A DNA stretch of 64,000 bases from an uncultured Collinsella sp. (GCA_900549085.1 URMO01000004.1:7012-71011), one strand, 5' to 3'. Positions 52,188 through 63,407 are shown, counted from the first letter of the stretch. Numbers and translations: made by a program. Notes: a model not told the origin generated them from the sequence alone.

Positions 52188-53456
52188 CTAGGAACGGTAG
52201 TCGCCGTTGATGGAGATGTACTCGTGCGTGAGGTCGCAGGTCCACACGGTCGTTGCCGCGTCGCCTGCACCCAGGTCGGCCGAGATCACGATCTCGGACG
52301 CCTCAAAACGTCGCAGAGCCTCATCCTCGTCAAAGGGAACGGTCAGGCCATCGCGGCAGACAGGCATGCCCATCATGTCGATGGAAACGTCTTCCTGGTT
52401 AAACTTCACGCCGCACTTGCCGAGCGCCATGGCGACGCGGCCCCAGTTGCAGTCGTGACCGGCGATGCAGGTCTTGACGAGCGGCGAGTTGGCGACGGCA
52501 CGGGCGGCGATATCGGCTTCCTCGTCGGTGGCGGCGCCGGTAACGTTAACCGTCACGAGCTTTGACGCGCCCTCGCCATCGGCCGCGATGTTGCGCGCCA
52601 GGCTCTCGCACACCTCGTGCACGGCAAAGGACAGTTCGTCAAAGGCATCAGTGCCCTCGACGATAGCCTCGGCTTCAGCGGCAGCAGCGCCAGAAGCAAG
52701 CATGATGCAGGTGTCGTTGGTCGAGGTATCGGAATCGACCGTCACCTTATTGAAGGTCTGCTTAACGGTCGAGAGCAACAGGGCGTGGAGCGCCGACGGC
52801 TCGACGGGGGCATCGGTAGTAATGACCGCGATCATGGTGGCCATATTGGGCATGATCATGCCCGAGCCCTTGCACATGCCGCCCACCGTATAAGCGTTGC
52901 CCGCATGACCCGCAGCCTCACTGCGGTAGCGAACGGCATACTCCTTGGAGTGCGTATCGGTCGTCATGATGGCACGGGCCGCATCGGCACCGCCATGGGC
53001 AGAGAGTGCCTCGTAGGCGGACGGGACGGCCGTCTCAAACGTGTCAATCGGCAGAATCTGTCCAATCACGCCTGTGGATGCAACTAGGATCTGCTGGGGT
53101 TCACAGCCGATGACCTGCGACGCGATATTGCATGTCTCTCGCGCGCAGGCAAGGCCGGTCTCGCCCGTGGCGGCATTCGCGTTGCCGGAGTTGATTGAAA
53201 CGCCGGCGATGATGCCATAGCCCTTGTCCGCACCGCCCAGGTGGGCACGGCTCACCTGCACGGGCGCCGCGCAAAAGCGGTTGGTCGTAAACACGCCGGC
53301 GCCTGGACAGGGCTTATCGGGCACGACGAGCGCATAGTCCAAGCGCTCGGGATTCTTCCGGAATCCTGCATGGATGCCTGCGGCCTTAAAGCCAGCCGCT
53401 GCCGTAACGCCGCCCTCGACGGCGCGTATCTTGATATCAATCAGGTCGGTATTCAT
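52188..53456 (-). CDS. argJ: Bifunctional glutamate N-acetyltransferase/ornithine acetyltransferase
   Basis: A 422-residue ArgJ. The autoproteolytic site and nucleophile are in KGSGMIMPNMATM, cleaving before the Thr into alpha and beta chains. GHDCNWGRVAMALG near the C-terminus is conserved. It recycles acetyl groups between acetylornithine and glutamate, so arginine synthesis here uses the cyclic route. Located between argC and argB. Confidence 0.95.
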   Translation of the reverse strand: MNTDLIDIKIRAVEGGVTAAAGFKAAGIHAGFRKNPERLDYALVVPDKPCPGAGVFTTNRFCAAPVQVSRAHLGGADKGYGIIAGVSINSGNANAATGETGLACARETCNIASQVIGCEPQQILVASTGVIGQILPIDTFETAVPSAYEALSAHGGADAARAIMTTDTHSKEYAVRYRSEAAGHAGNAYTVGGMCKGSGMIMPNMATMIAVITTDAPVEPSALHALLLSTVKQTFNKVTVDSDTSTNDTCIMLASGAAAAEAEAIVEGTDAFDELSFAVHEVCESLARNIAADGEGASKLVTVNVTGAATDEEADIAARAVANSPLVKTCIAGHDCNWGRVAMALGKCGVKFNQEDVSIDMMGMPVCRDGLTVPFDEDEALRRFEASEIVISADLGAGDAATTVWTCDLTHEYISINGDYRS

Positions 53457-53591
53457 CGTCCCTACGACTCCTTATATCAGACAAAAAAGCGGGCATCGGC
53501 TGGCACGCCATACCGGTCGCAACTACTAGACCAGCTTGAAAGCGGCGCCCAACTCGATACCCGACCACCAAATCGTTAACAATCGAATGTG

Positions 53592-54662
53592 CTACACCGG
53601 GCACGCCACTGTGGGCAAGCCTCGTCGCTCGTCAAAGCCAAAAACGATGTTGGCGCACTGGACCGCCTGGCCCGCAGCACCCTTGCACAAATTGTCGATA
53701 GCACCCGTCGCCACCAGCACGCCCGCACGCTTGTTGAGCGCAAGGCCAATCTGGGCAGCGTTGGTGCCGACGACCGAAGCCGTCTTGGGCTGCTGGCCGG
53801 CATCGAGCACGCGCACAAAGGTGCGACCGGCGTAGAACTTCTTGTAATGGTCGACGACGTCCTCAAGGGCCAACGTGTCGAGAGTCTGCGGCGCGAGCGG
53901 CATCGTCACCGTGGAAAGCAGGCCGCGCTTGAGCGGTGCCAAGTGCGGAGTAAAGACGACGCGATCGGTCAGGTCCAGGATCTGCTCAATCTCGGGCGTA
54001 TGGCGATGTTTGCCTACGCCATAGGCCTCCAGGTTCTCGTCCGCGCTACAAAAATGGGTGCGAGCGTTGCAGGACTTACCGGCGCCCGTCACGCCACTAA
54101 TGGCATCGACGATTACGGGGCCGTTCTCTGCCACCCAGCCCGCACGCACGGCAGGAGCGGCAGCGAGGCTCGTTGCGGTGGGATAGCAGCCGGCGCAAGC
54201 GACCAAAACGGGCTTTCCGGCGGCATGGCTGGAAGCAGCGGTCTCTAAGTCCTGGCAGAACAGCTCGGGCAGGCCAAAAGCGCGGGTCTTGAGCAGCTCG
54301 GGGCTCGTGTGCTCGGCGGCATACCATGCCTCAAAGACGGACGGGTCGCTCAGACGGTAATCGGCCGAAAGATCAAAGCAGGAAACGCCCGCGGCAAGGA
54401 GCGCGGGCACCTGCGCCATGGCAGCCGTGTGCGGCACGGCAAGAAAAACCGCATCGCAGCTTTTGAGCTCGGGGGCGTCATGCGTGGTGAAAACCAGATC
54501 GCTCACGCCAGCAAAGCTCGGATACACTGCGGACAGCGGCTGGCCGGCATCGGCGTTGGACGTAATGGCAACAAGTTCAAACTCGGGATGGCCGAGTACG
54601 AGGCGAATGAGCTCGGCTCCGGCATATCCAGCCGCGCCGACGATTCCAACCTTCAAAGACAT
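53592..54662 (-). CDS. argC: N-acetyl-gamma-glutamyl-phosphate reductase
   Basis: A 356-residue NADPH-dependent reductase. The nucleotide loop is GIVGAAGYAGAELIRL, and the catalytic cysteine is in VACAGCYPTATSLA; HRHTPEIEQIL is conserved. AAGGAG precedes the ATG. First gene of the argCJBD operon, with candidate ArgR-like sites about 90-120 bases upstream. Confidence 0.96.
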   Translation of the reverse strand: MSLKVGIVGAAGYAGAELIRLVLGHPEFELVAITSNADAGQPLSAVYPSFAGVSDLVFTTHDAPELKSCDAVFLAVPHTAAMAQVPALLAAGVSCFDLSADYRLSDPSVFEAWYAAEHTSPELLKTRAFGLPELFCQDLETAASSHAAGKPVLVACAGCYPTATSLAAAPAVRAGWVAENGPVIVDAISGVTGAGKSCNARTHFCSADENLEAYGVGKHRHTPEIEQILDLTDRVVFTPHLAPLKRGLLSTVTMPLAPQTLDTLALEDVVDHYKKFYAGRTFVRVLDAGQQPKTASVVGTNAAQIGLALNKRAGVLVATGAIDNLCKGAAGQAVQCANIVFGFDERRGLPTVACPV

Positions 54663-54746
54663 ATCAGACTCCTTGTCTGCGATTTATGCACCGATGCGCA
54701 TTTCGCAGTGGTCATTATGAGGTGGGTTGAAACTTTAGCACCAAAA

Positions 54747-54783
54747 GATGCATGAATACGTAAATAGCTTGCATGTTCATGCA
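54747..54783 (-). promoter_or_regulatory. Candidate ArgR-type sites upstream of argC
   Basis: GATGCATGAATACG (54747-54760) and the palindrome TGCATGTTCATGCA (54770-54783) are spaced 23 bases apart centre to centre, resembling tandem ARG boxes (TGAAT/ATTCA with flanking GCAT). Assignment rests on position and partial similarity. The rest of 54663-54919 holds no gene. Confidence 0.4.
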
Positions 54784-54919
54784 TTGAAACATTCCCGACA
54801 CATTCGCTTGAAGGAATTGACAAATAGAGCGGGCCTCGTATTGACCGGCACTCCTTACGGTGCCGGGCAACACGGGGTCCGCCCATGCGAAAACTAAGTT
54901 GTTAGGATGAACCAGCTGG

Positions 54920-55330
54920 CTAGAGCTCAACCGGCACCCATTCGTCATGATTGCAGATAAATGCCTCAGGATCCTCGACGCTAAAGAAGACGAGCGCGGG
55001 GTCGTTAGGCCCCTCATAGTGCTCGCTCAAGCGCTCAAGATGCTTCCATCCGGCCTCGCGCATTTCGCTCGAAGCCCGGTCTTCCAGCCCCGCACGCCCG
55101 CGCAGGATCAACCAACCATGGCCCGGCCACCAACTCGTGACCTCAAAGCGCTGGTTTTGCAGCAGCTCCTGCCACACATCTTTGGTGCGCGCTGTCACAA
55201 ACCACAGCTTGCCGTCCTGAATCTGCGCAAACGAGAACGGACGCACATGCGGCTGCCCGCCCACGCTCGTCGCCAGATACCACGCCGGCACCGACGTCAG
55301 ATACTCCAGCACCGTATTCAATCCGTCCAC
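54920..55330 (-). CDS. Pyridoxamine 5'-phosphate oxidase-like flavin-binding protein, copy 1
   Basis: A 136-residue split-barrel protein of the PNPOx-like family, which bind FMN, F420 or haem. Conserved parts are PAWYLATSVGGQPHVRPFSF and DGKLWFVTARTKDVW. The start is taken as GTG 55330 because AGGAGG lies four bases upstream; an ATG at 55375 lacks a site. It is about 55% similar by eye to the next gene and lies 54 bases after it, so the pair arose by tandem duplication. Function unknown. Confidence 0.82.
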   Translation of the reverse strand: MDGLNTVLEYLTSVPAWYLATSVGGQPHVRPFSFAQIQDGKLWFVTARTKDVWQELLQNQRFEVTSWWPGHGWLILRGRAGLEDRASSEMREAGWKHLERLSEHYEGPNDPALVFFSVEDPEAFICNHDEWVPVEL

Positions 55331-55384
55331 GTTTCCTCCTGTCGCCTGACCAGTCTTTTTGAAATGGGTAGTCAATTTGGGAAA

Positions 55385-55831
55385 TTAGAGCTCGAGGCGC
55401 TCTTCACTGCCGTCGATATCGCAGAACCGTGCGGCGATGTTGCGGACCGAGAAGAATGCAAGGCGGCCATCGTTGGCGCTATCGTGTTGCTCGCCAATGC
55501 CCACCATGTGCTTAAAGCCCGCTTGGCGCACCTTGTCGCTCACGAATGCATCGTCCTCGAGCGCGGCCTCGCCAGTTAACACGATCCAGCACTCCCCCGG
55601 CTTCCAGCCCGATACCTCAAACTTGGGATTCGCGCTCAACTCCGCCCACACGTCCTTGTCGCGCGACGTGCAAAACCACAGCTTGCCATCATCGACCATG
55701 GCAAACGAAAACGGCCTCACGCGGGGCTGATGCCCGTCGCTCGCATCGGTCGTGGCAAGATACCACGCCGGAATGCGCCTGAGATACGAGCAGGCGCGCT
55801 CGAGCTGAGCCGTGCGATCGATGTCGGTCAT
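55385..55831 (-). CDS. Pyridoxamine 5'-phosphate oxidase-like flavin-binding protein, copy 2
   Basis: A 148-residue paralog of the adjacent gene, with IPAWYLATTD, PRVRPFSFAMVDDGKLWF and KDVWAELSANPKFEVSGW. The ATG has AAAGGGG upstream. These proteins often reduce flavins or heterocycles. It follows the ecfT gene on the same strand after 30 bases, so flavin supply from the riboflavin importer and the flavin-binding pair may be transcribed together. Confidence 0.85.
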   Translation of the reverse strand: MTDIDRTAQLERACSYLRRIPAWYLATTDASDGHQPRVRPFSFAMVDDGKLWFCTSRDKDVWAELSANPKFEVSGWKPGECWIVLTGEAALEDDAFVSDKVRQAGFKHMVGIGEQHDSANDGRLAFFSVRNIAARFCDIDGSEERLEL

Positions 55832-55861
55832 AGAGACCCCTTTCTTGCGCTCGAATCGAGC

Positions 55862-56662
55862 TTAGACGAGTTGAAGATTGATAACGACAACGCATGTCAC
55901 CAGCAGCGCCATCGCCACCGCGGCCAGTGCATCCCCGCGGCCAAACGCAAGCGCATGCAGACGCGTGCGTCCCTGCTCGCCGTGATAACAGCGCGCATCC
56001 ATGGCGGCCGAAAGCGTCTCGGCATGACGGAACACGCCGGTGAACAGCGGAATCGCCACACTGCCGAGCATGCGCACACCGCCGAGCGGACCGCCCGTCA
56101 CGCGCGCGCCGCGACTTGCCTGTGCATCGGCCGTCTGTTTCATCTCGGTGGCAAATTGCGGCATAAACCGCAGCGCGATGCCCATAATCATGCCGAGCTC
56201 GTGTGCCGGAAGCCCCACGCGTGCAAATGGTGCGAGCAAACGCTCAAAACCTGCGGTGAGGTCGAGCGTCGGCGTGGTGAGTGTAATGGCGCTCATGCCG
56301 GCCATCATCAACGTCAGGCGGCACGCCATAAACGCTGCAGAACGCAGCGATCCCTCGCTCACCTGCAAAAAGCCAAGCTGCCACAGGATGCGGCCACTCT
56401 GGTCGGAAAACAGGTTGAGTACCGCGACCACCACGACAATCGCCAGCAGTGGTGCCATCGATGATAGGACCCGGCGCAACGGCACCCGGGCTGCGACATA
56501 GACCAGCACGACAAACATTGCGACCGGAACCAACCCGCGGAAGCTTCCGACGGTGAGCACAGTGATCAGAAATGCGAAACCTAGGAGCAGCTTAGTGCGC
56601 GGATCCAGACGATGCACCGCGCTATCCCCGGGATAGTAGCTGCCAAATGAGAACGCCTCCAT
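55862..56662 (-). CDS. ecfT: ECF transporter transmembrane component EcfT
   Basis: A 266-residue membrane protein with about five helices. Family features are SAVHRLDPRTKLLLGF at the N-terminus and the coupling-helix motifs ADAQASRGAR and ETLSAAMDARCY, the two Ala-Arg-Gly-type motifs that contact the ATPases. Its start overlaps the ecfA stop by one base (TAATG), so translation is coupled. Confidence 0.93.
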   Translation of the reverse strand: MEAFSFGSYYPGDSAVHRLDPRTKLLLGFAFLITVLTVGSFRGLVPVAMFVVLVYVAARVPLRRVLSSMAPLLAIVVVVAVLNLFSDQSGRILWQLGFLQVSEGSLRSAAFMACRLTLMMAGMSAITLTTPTLDLTAGFERLLAPFARVGLPAHELGMIMGIALRFMPQFATEMKQTADAQASRGARVTGGPLGGVRMLGSVAIPLFTGVFRHAETLSAAMDARCYHGEQGRTRLHALAFGRGDALAAVAMALLVTCVVVINLQLV

Positions 56663-58566
56663 TAGCAGCCCTCCTCTCGCGTGGCTATCTTGGAACCGGT
56701 CTGAGACGGAACCCTCAAAGGCCCGTCCGCGCAGCCCGGTAGCAAGCCGGCCAGCTCATCGGCTAACAACTCAACCGTATAAAGCCTGTCGCAGCGGAGC
56801 GGCACGCCGGCCTGTGCGAGCGCCAGCGCCATACGCTGGGCGGCAGGAACGCCCAGGCCAATCGACTTGAGCTCGTTCGCGTGCGCAAAAACCTGCGAGG
56901 GCGTTCCCTCGGCAAACACCGCGCCCTCGTTCATTACAACGATACGGTCACAACAATTTGCCAGGTCATCCATGCTGTGCGAAACCATGACAACGGTCAG
57001 GCCTTCGTCATGAAGACGGCCAATGAGCTCCAGGAAATCCCTGCGGGCAGCCGGATCGAGGCCTGCCATGGGCTCGTCGAGCACCAGGACCTCGGGCTCC
57101 ATGGCGAGCACGCCGGCAAACGCCACGCGGCGCTGCTGGCCGCCCGAAAGCTCAAAGGGGCTCTTGTCGCCTATCGCGGCGAAGTCGAGGCCCACGCGCG
57201 CAAGCGATGATGCGACACGGCGTGCAACCTCGTCTTGTGGCAGGCCAAGGTTACGCGGGCCAAACGCCACGTCCTGCGCCACGGTCTCGGCAAATAGCTG
57301 GCGCTCGGGATACTGAAACACCATGCCGACCTTGGCCTTAACCGCGGCGGCGTCTTTCTTGTTTGATAGGTCGAGCCCCAGCGCGCAAACGCTTCCCTCC
57401 TGCGGACGAATCAACCCGTTGAGATGCTGAACCAGCGTTGATTTACCCGAGCCGGTATGACCCGCCAGGCCCAGAAACTCACCGCGACGCACCGTCAGCG
57501 AAACATCGCGCAGTGCCCAGGGGCTGTTTGGATCGTTGCCCCAAAGGACCTGTTTGCTCGATGCGTCCGCAGTGGTCGAGCGCTTGCGCCAGTGACGGCG
57601 CTCGCGGGCGCTCAGCGAGTAACTATGCGAGAGGTGCGAAATCTCGATGACGGGCTCCGACGCGGCCACCCCGTCAGTCACGGAGGATACATTGTCGAGC
57701 ATACGAGAATCGGATGCGGAAGACTGCCCTGCGACGTCCGCCCCGCTTCGCTCGGCATAAGCCTGTGCAATCTCGGAGACCATATCCGCCTCACGCACCT
57801 GTGCGCAAACGGGCACGCCCTTCGCATGAAGCGACCTGCCCAGACGACACGACGCCGGCATATCCAGGTTGAGCTGCGCAAGCTCATCCGCCCGCGTCAA
57901 GATTTCCTCGGGCGTACCGAGCATGGCAACGTGCCCCGCCCGAAATACCGCGACACGATCGGCCTCGGCGGCCTCCTCCATAAAGTGCGTAATCATCACG
58001 ATGGTCATGCCACGATTGTGCAACGCGTGGCAAGCCTTCATGAGGCCCTTGCGTCCACGTGGATCGAGCATCGAAGAAGCCTCATCCAAAATGAGCACGC
58101 GCGGCTCCATGGCGAGCACGCCGGCAAGCGCCACGCGCTGCTTTTGGCCGCCCGAAAGCGCATGGGTCTCGTGACGCTCAAAGCCCACCAGGCCCACACC
58201 CTTCAGCGCCTCGCGTACGCGCCGCGCAATTTGCGCCGACGGCACGCCAAGGTTTTCGGGACCAAACGCAACGTCATCTTCGACAAGCGTTGCCACCAGC
58301 TGGTCATCGGGATTCTGGAATACCATGCCCGCGGTCGAACGAATGTCGTAAACCAGCTCGGGATCGGACGCATCCATGCCGTTGACGCGTACCGTGCCCG
58401 CATCGGGCTGCAACAGTGCATTCAGATGCTTGGCAAACGTCGACTTGCCCGACCCATTGCCACCAAGGATGCAGAAAAACTCGCCATCCTCGATGTTCAG
58501 ATCGACGCCGTCGAGTGCCGGCGCGGCACCGTCATAGCTAAAGGAAACGCCCCGACACTCAATCAT
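56662..58566 (-). CDS. ecfA: Fused ECF ATPase with two ABC domains (EcfA-EcfA')
   Basis: The 634-residue protein contains two complete ABC ATPases. Domain 1 (1-280) has Walker A ILGGNGSGKSTF, signature LSGGQKQRVALAG and Walker B LILDEASSML. Domain 2 (about 310-600) has LAGHTGSGKSTL, LSGGQQRRVAFAG and LVLDEPMAGL. In most Firmicutes these are separate EcfA1 and EcfA2 proteins. It sits between an S component and EcfT with ATGA/TAATG overlaps, giving a complete one-operon importer. Confidence 0.95.
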   Translation of the reverse strand: MIECRGVSFSYDGAAPALDGVDLNIEDGEFFCILGGNGSGKSTFAKHLNALLQPDAGTVRVNGMDASDPELVYDIRSTAGMVFQNPDDQLVATLVEDDVAFGPENLGVPSAQIARRVREALKGVGLVGFERHETHALSGGQKQRVALAGVLAMEPRVLILDEASSMLDPRGRKGLMKACHALHNRGMTIVMITHFMEEAAEADRVAVFRAGHVAMLGTPEEILTRADELAQLNLDMPASCRLGRSLHAKGVPVCAQVREADMVSEIAQAYAERSGADVAGQSSASDSRMLDNVSSVTDGVAASEPVIEISHLSHSYSLSARERRHWRKRSTTADASSKQVLWGNDPNSPWALRDVSLTVRRGEFLGLAGHTGSGKSTLVQHLNGLIRPQEGSVCALGLDLSNKKDAAAVKAKVGMVFQYPERQLFAETVAQDVAFGPRNLGLPQDEVARRVASSLARVGLDFAAIGDKSPFELSGGQQRRVAFAGVLAMEPEVLVLDEPMAGLDPAARRDFLELIGRLHDEGLTVVMVSHSMDDLANCCDRIVVMNEGAVFAEGTPSQVFAHANELKSIGLGVPAAQRMALALAQAGVPLRCDRLYTVELLADELAGLLPGCADGPLRVPSQTGSKIATREEGC

Positions 58567-59153
58567 GCGCGGCCTTTGACCTGGTCCTTCTTGGGCGTGA
58601 TGAGATTAGAGACCGCCTTGTACACCGCGAGCGTCAACACCGAGTTGAGCACGGTCTTGATAAGGTTGAACGGCAGCACGGCAGGAATCATGAGTGGGGC
58701 GATCACATCGACCGAGCCATACCAGAACCATACGCCAATGGTAAGGTTTGCGACCATAGACAACGCCGTAGCGGCAATAACGCCGAGCGCCAGGCCAATC
58801 ACGGCACCCTTATAGGTATGCATCTTCTGGTAGACAATAGCCGCGGGCAGAATGTAGCCCAGCGTGGCAACCAGGTTCATAAGCGCGCCGACCCAGTCAC
58901 CCGTAGTGAGCGCATGGATAACGATCGCCATGGCTGCAACAGCGGTACCAGCACCGGGGCCATACGCAAATCCGCACACCATCGCCGGCACCAGCGACGG
59001 GTCATACGTCAAAAACGGCGCCGAAGGAAGGATGGGCAGCTGCACGTACATAAACAGGGCACCCAAGGCGCACATCAACGCCATGGTAACGAGCTGTTTG
59101 GTGCTCCACCTATTCGTGTTCTCAAAATGGATATGCTGCGACTGTTCAGACAT
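58563..59153 (-). CDS. ribU: Riboflavin ECF transporter S component (RibU-like)
   Basis: A 196-residue protein with six predicted helices; KQLVTMALMCALGALFMYV is the N-terminal EcfT-contact helix region, and LPFNLIKTVLNSVLTLAVY the last. Substrate is assigned mainly by the FMN riboswitch directly upstream. ATG 59153 (MSEQSQHIH) is used: an in-frame ATG at 59174 falls in the riboswitch's closing stem. AGGTGAT before 59153 is the ribosome-binding site and could be gated by the switch. Confidence 0.9.
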   Translation of the reverse strand: MSEQSQHIHFENTNRWSTKQLVTMALMCALGALFMYVQLPILPSAPFLTYDPSLVPAMVCGFAYGPGAGTAVAAMAIVIHALTTGDWVGALMNLVATLGYILPAAIVYQKMHTYKGAVIGLALGVIAATALSMVANLTIGVWFWYGSVDVIAPLMIPAVLPFNLIKTVLNSVLTLAVYKAVSNLITPKKDQVKGRA

Positions 59154-59164
59154 AAGATCACCTG

Positions 59165-59343
59165 CCTCTTTCATCCGGACTCTAACCGTTGGTACTGGGA
59201 TCTCACCAGTTCAGCCGGCATGCGAACCAACGCACGCACGGGTCGCGGACTCATCGGCTCGACGCAGATCCTCGCCTGCGCCACGGCACCCCTTTGGCAC
59301 CGCCCGATTTACCGCCAGTGGGGAATTCCACCCCGCCCTGAAA
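59165..59343 (-). promoter_or_regulatory. FMN riboswitch (RFN element)
   Basis: On the minus strand the conserved segments appear in order: TTCAGGGCGGGGTGGAATTC, CCCACTGGCGGTAA, GAGCCGATGAGTCCGCGACCC, ACTGGTGAGATCCCAGTACC and CAACGGTTAGAGTCCGGATG. This matches the RFN consensus, which lowers expression when FMN is abundant. It lies 12 bases before the ribU ATG, so translational control by masking AGGTGAT is likely. The region 59344-59533 beyond it has only the promoters of the divergent genes. Confidence 0.95.
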
Positions 59344-59533
59344 CAGCAATTGCAAGTGTAGCACCAGCAGGCTTTTGCGCAAGTATGCCAAGGGTAATTT
59401 ATGGCGGGAAGCGGAATGGAGATGCGCTATCCCATTTTCCGCAATCATCAATCCACCGATGCACCCAATGCTCCGCACCGCGCAGTAGTATGAAGGAGGT
59501 CGCTGCGCAACCCGCGTATGTCAGGAGAACAAA

Positions 59534-61471
59534 TTGTCAGTAAAACTTGATCTCGGGAAAGCCCTATCCCAAGCTGCCCAAGCCGCCGGTGAGATGGCAA
59601 AAGACGCATCGGCGGCCATTGAGTCCGCCGCCAAAGGCGCCACGAATGCAGCTGAGGACGCGGGTAACGTTATCGTCGATACGGCCACCTCGGCATCCGA
59701 GGCCATCGGCAGCGCCATGTGCTCGGTTGCGGAAGGCATGTCGAGTGCCGGTGAGCAAATTGCGTCGTCTGATGCAGGCAAAACGATTGCAGGGGCCGCG
59801 AACACGGTAGGCGGAATTGCCATCGGTGCCGCCGTGGATCTGGCCCAAGGAGCATCGTCCCTTGCGTCCGACGCGGCGTCGACCGTGGAGGGCGGAATCA
59901 ATGTCATCAAGGAGAACTCATTCTCCGCGCGACTCCGCAGGGCACGCATCAAGGGTTTCCGTGACGGAATCAAGCAGGGCGCCTACCTTGCTGGAGAGAA
60001 GCGACACAATTTCATTTACGCGTACGTGGCAACGCTTTGCTTCCTGATGCGCTGCGACGGTGACTTCTCCCAAGAGGAGCAGAAGTGGCTCGAGGAGGGT
60101 CTCGATTACCTCAAGCTGGACGGCGGCCTCCCAAATAACGTCAAGACAAAGGTGCAGGCCATCGCGGATGACGAGAGTTTGTCCTTCGACCAAGTCAAGG
60201 ACTGCTTGGACAACGTTAGCATCGTGTCGCTGGACTCCATAGCCGAGCAGTTGCATGTCGCCGCGGCGGCGGACGGTCAGGTGACAAAAGAAGAGGAGCA
60301 TGCCTGCAGGCTCTTTGCCGACTATATGGCGGCGAGGGTGACATGCATGGCCGTTGACGAGAGCCGGGCCGAGCAGGCAGTCGAAAAGTCCGTCCGCGAG
60401 TACGGCGAGAACCTTCAGCGCATCGACCGGGAGTTCAAGGAGCGGACGCGACTGCAGGATGCCGACGCGGCCTTCGTCGTCGCCGCAACCATGCTCCAAG
60501 TCGCCCGCATTCTTATCATCAACTCGCTGACGGAGGTCGAGTGCGCCGGAGCTGGCAACGTAAAAGAACACGCTTTGCACGACTTCCAAGGTCGTGTCTT
60601 CTCAGGTTTCGATGACAGGATGCCGCGGGAATCGAACCATCTGTTCGCCTCAAAACATCATATTCTTAATTCACGCGGTGTGCCCTATGACGCGACACGC
60701 TACGAGGCAGAAAACATCGGACTCTTCAAGGGCGCAAACCACCGGGTCGCGACCCTCGGCCACGACCCAGTGCTCGGTCTCGTGTTCGGAACATCAAACA
60801 TCATGACCAATAGCATCACCTGCGTTAAGGACACCAACGTTTTTGGTATTGGTGCACGAATCCCCACGACCTACTCGGTCTCCTATGACGCCTTTGGGAA
60901 AAATCCGCAGATCGGGGCGCCCGCTGGGACTGTAGAGATGCTGGTTGCGGCGGGAAGGCGCGTCGTGAGCGAGCCGGATGCCGCCGCGGCTGCTCTGATC
61001 AAGCAGCTGATCCACATCGGCACAGACCTCTACACGCCGTGCGGGATACAAATCCCATTCGCCAATCTCATCCTCGACAAAGCACATGCCGAGGCGCTTA
61101 CCAAATACGTCAGTACCGGCGATGTACTGAAGGTCGGCATGCAGGCGGGTATGGCGGCGCTTATCAACTGGTTGATAGCGGCACTTCACGGATGTTCGCT
61201 GATATTCAAGGACGACGGATCGGATTTCTGCACCGAGATGTACCAAGCACGTACCAAGAAGATTATCCTCATTTCCGAAACCATCGCGGCCTCGAGCAGC
61301 ATCGTGCAGGCTTTGATTGCGGAGAATCCCAAGTGCCTCGACCTCGGAGGCGCAGCGGTGCTCGTCTACCGACTGTTCTCGGACGCGCGTTTCATTGCTA
61401 AGCTCAAAGAAGAGTATGTGCAATCGGAGCTCAACAAAATCTACGACGAGCGAGCAAAAGGACTGCTCTGA
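59534..61471 (+). CDS. TerB-domain protein of unknown function with Ala-rich N-terminus
   Basis: The 645-residue protein starts with TTG, supported by AGGAG at 59523-59527. Residues 1-125 are Ala/Ser-rich amphipathic helix without a signal peptide. Residues about 155-270 form a TerB-like helical domain with two acidic D-G motifs, CDGDFSQEEQ and ADGQVTKEEE. Residues 330-460 are a distinct domain with GHDPVLGLVFGTSNIMTN, and 465-600 hold hydrophobic helices (MAALINWLIAALHGC) suggesting membrane association. Not recognised beyond TerB; stress or phage-defence roles are only guesses. Single gene, 380 bases of regulatory DNA upstream. Confidence 0.8.
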   Translation: MSVKLDLGKALSQAAQAAGEMAKDASAAIESAAKGATNAAEDAGNVIVDTATSASEAIGSAMCSVAEGMSSAGEQIASSDAGKTIAGAANTVGGIAIGAAVDLAQGASSLASDAASTVEGGINVIKENSFSARLRRARIKGFRDGIKQGAYLAGEKRHNFIYAYVATLCFLMRCDGDFSQEEQKWLEEGLDYLKLDGGLPNNVKTKVQAIADDESLSFDQVKDCLDNVSIVSLDSIAEQLHVAAAADGQVTKEEEHACRLFADYMAARVTCMAVDESRAEQAVEKSVREYGENLQRIDREFKERTRLQDADAAFVVAATMLQVARILIINSLTEVECAGAGNVKEHALHDFQGRVFSGFDDRMPRESNHLFASKHHILNSRGVPYDATRYEAENIGLFKGANHRVATLGHDPVLGLVFGTSNIMTNSITCVKDTNVFGIGARIPTTYSVSYDAFGKNPQIGAPAGTVEMLVAAGRRVVSEPDAAAAALIKQLIHIGTDLYTPCGIQIPFANLILDKAHAEALTKYVSTGDVLKVGMQAGMAALINWLIAALHGCSLIFKDDGSDFCTEMYQARTKKIILISETIAASSSIVQALIAENPKCLDLGGAAVLVYRLFSDARFIAKLKEEYVQSELNKIYDERAKGLL

Positions 61472-61550
61472 TTCCTCGGCGCCCTTCCTCTTACATCGCC
61501 ATTCAAACAAAGCGTAAAGCGCCTTATTAAATTAAGACATCAGAACAAAA

Positions 61551-61595
61551 AGGACCCCTTGTCCGCAGCTCCAAAGGAGCAGGACAAGGGGTCCT
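61551..61595 (-). terminator. Rho-independent terminator of groEL
   Basis: A perfect 14-bp stem, AGGACCCCTTGTCC (61551-61564) with 61582-61595; the minus strand continues with TTTTTG. Confidence 0.9.
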
Positions 61596-61673
61596 AATCT
61601 AACCGAGGACGTTCCGGAGAGAAACCCCGTCACGCCCCCGGATTCCCGGTGGGAGTTCTAGACCTTGTCGGCC

Positions 61674-63389
<1,716 letters not shown>

Positions 63390-63407
63390 TCAGAGATTCT
63401 GACGAGA

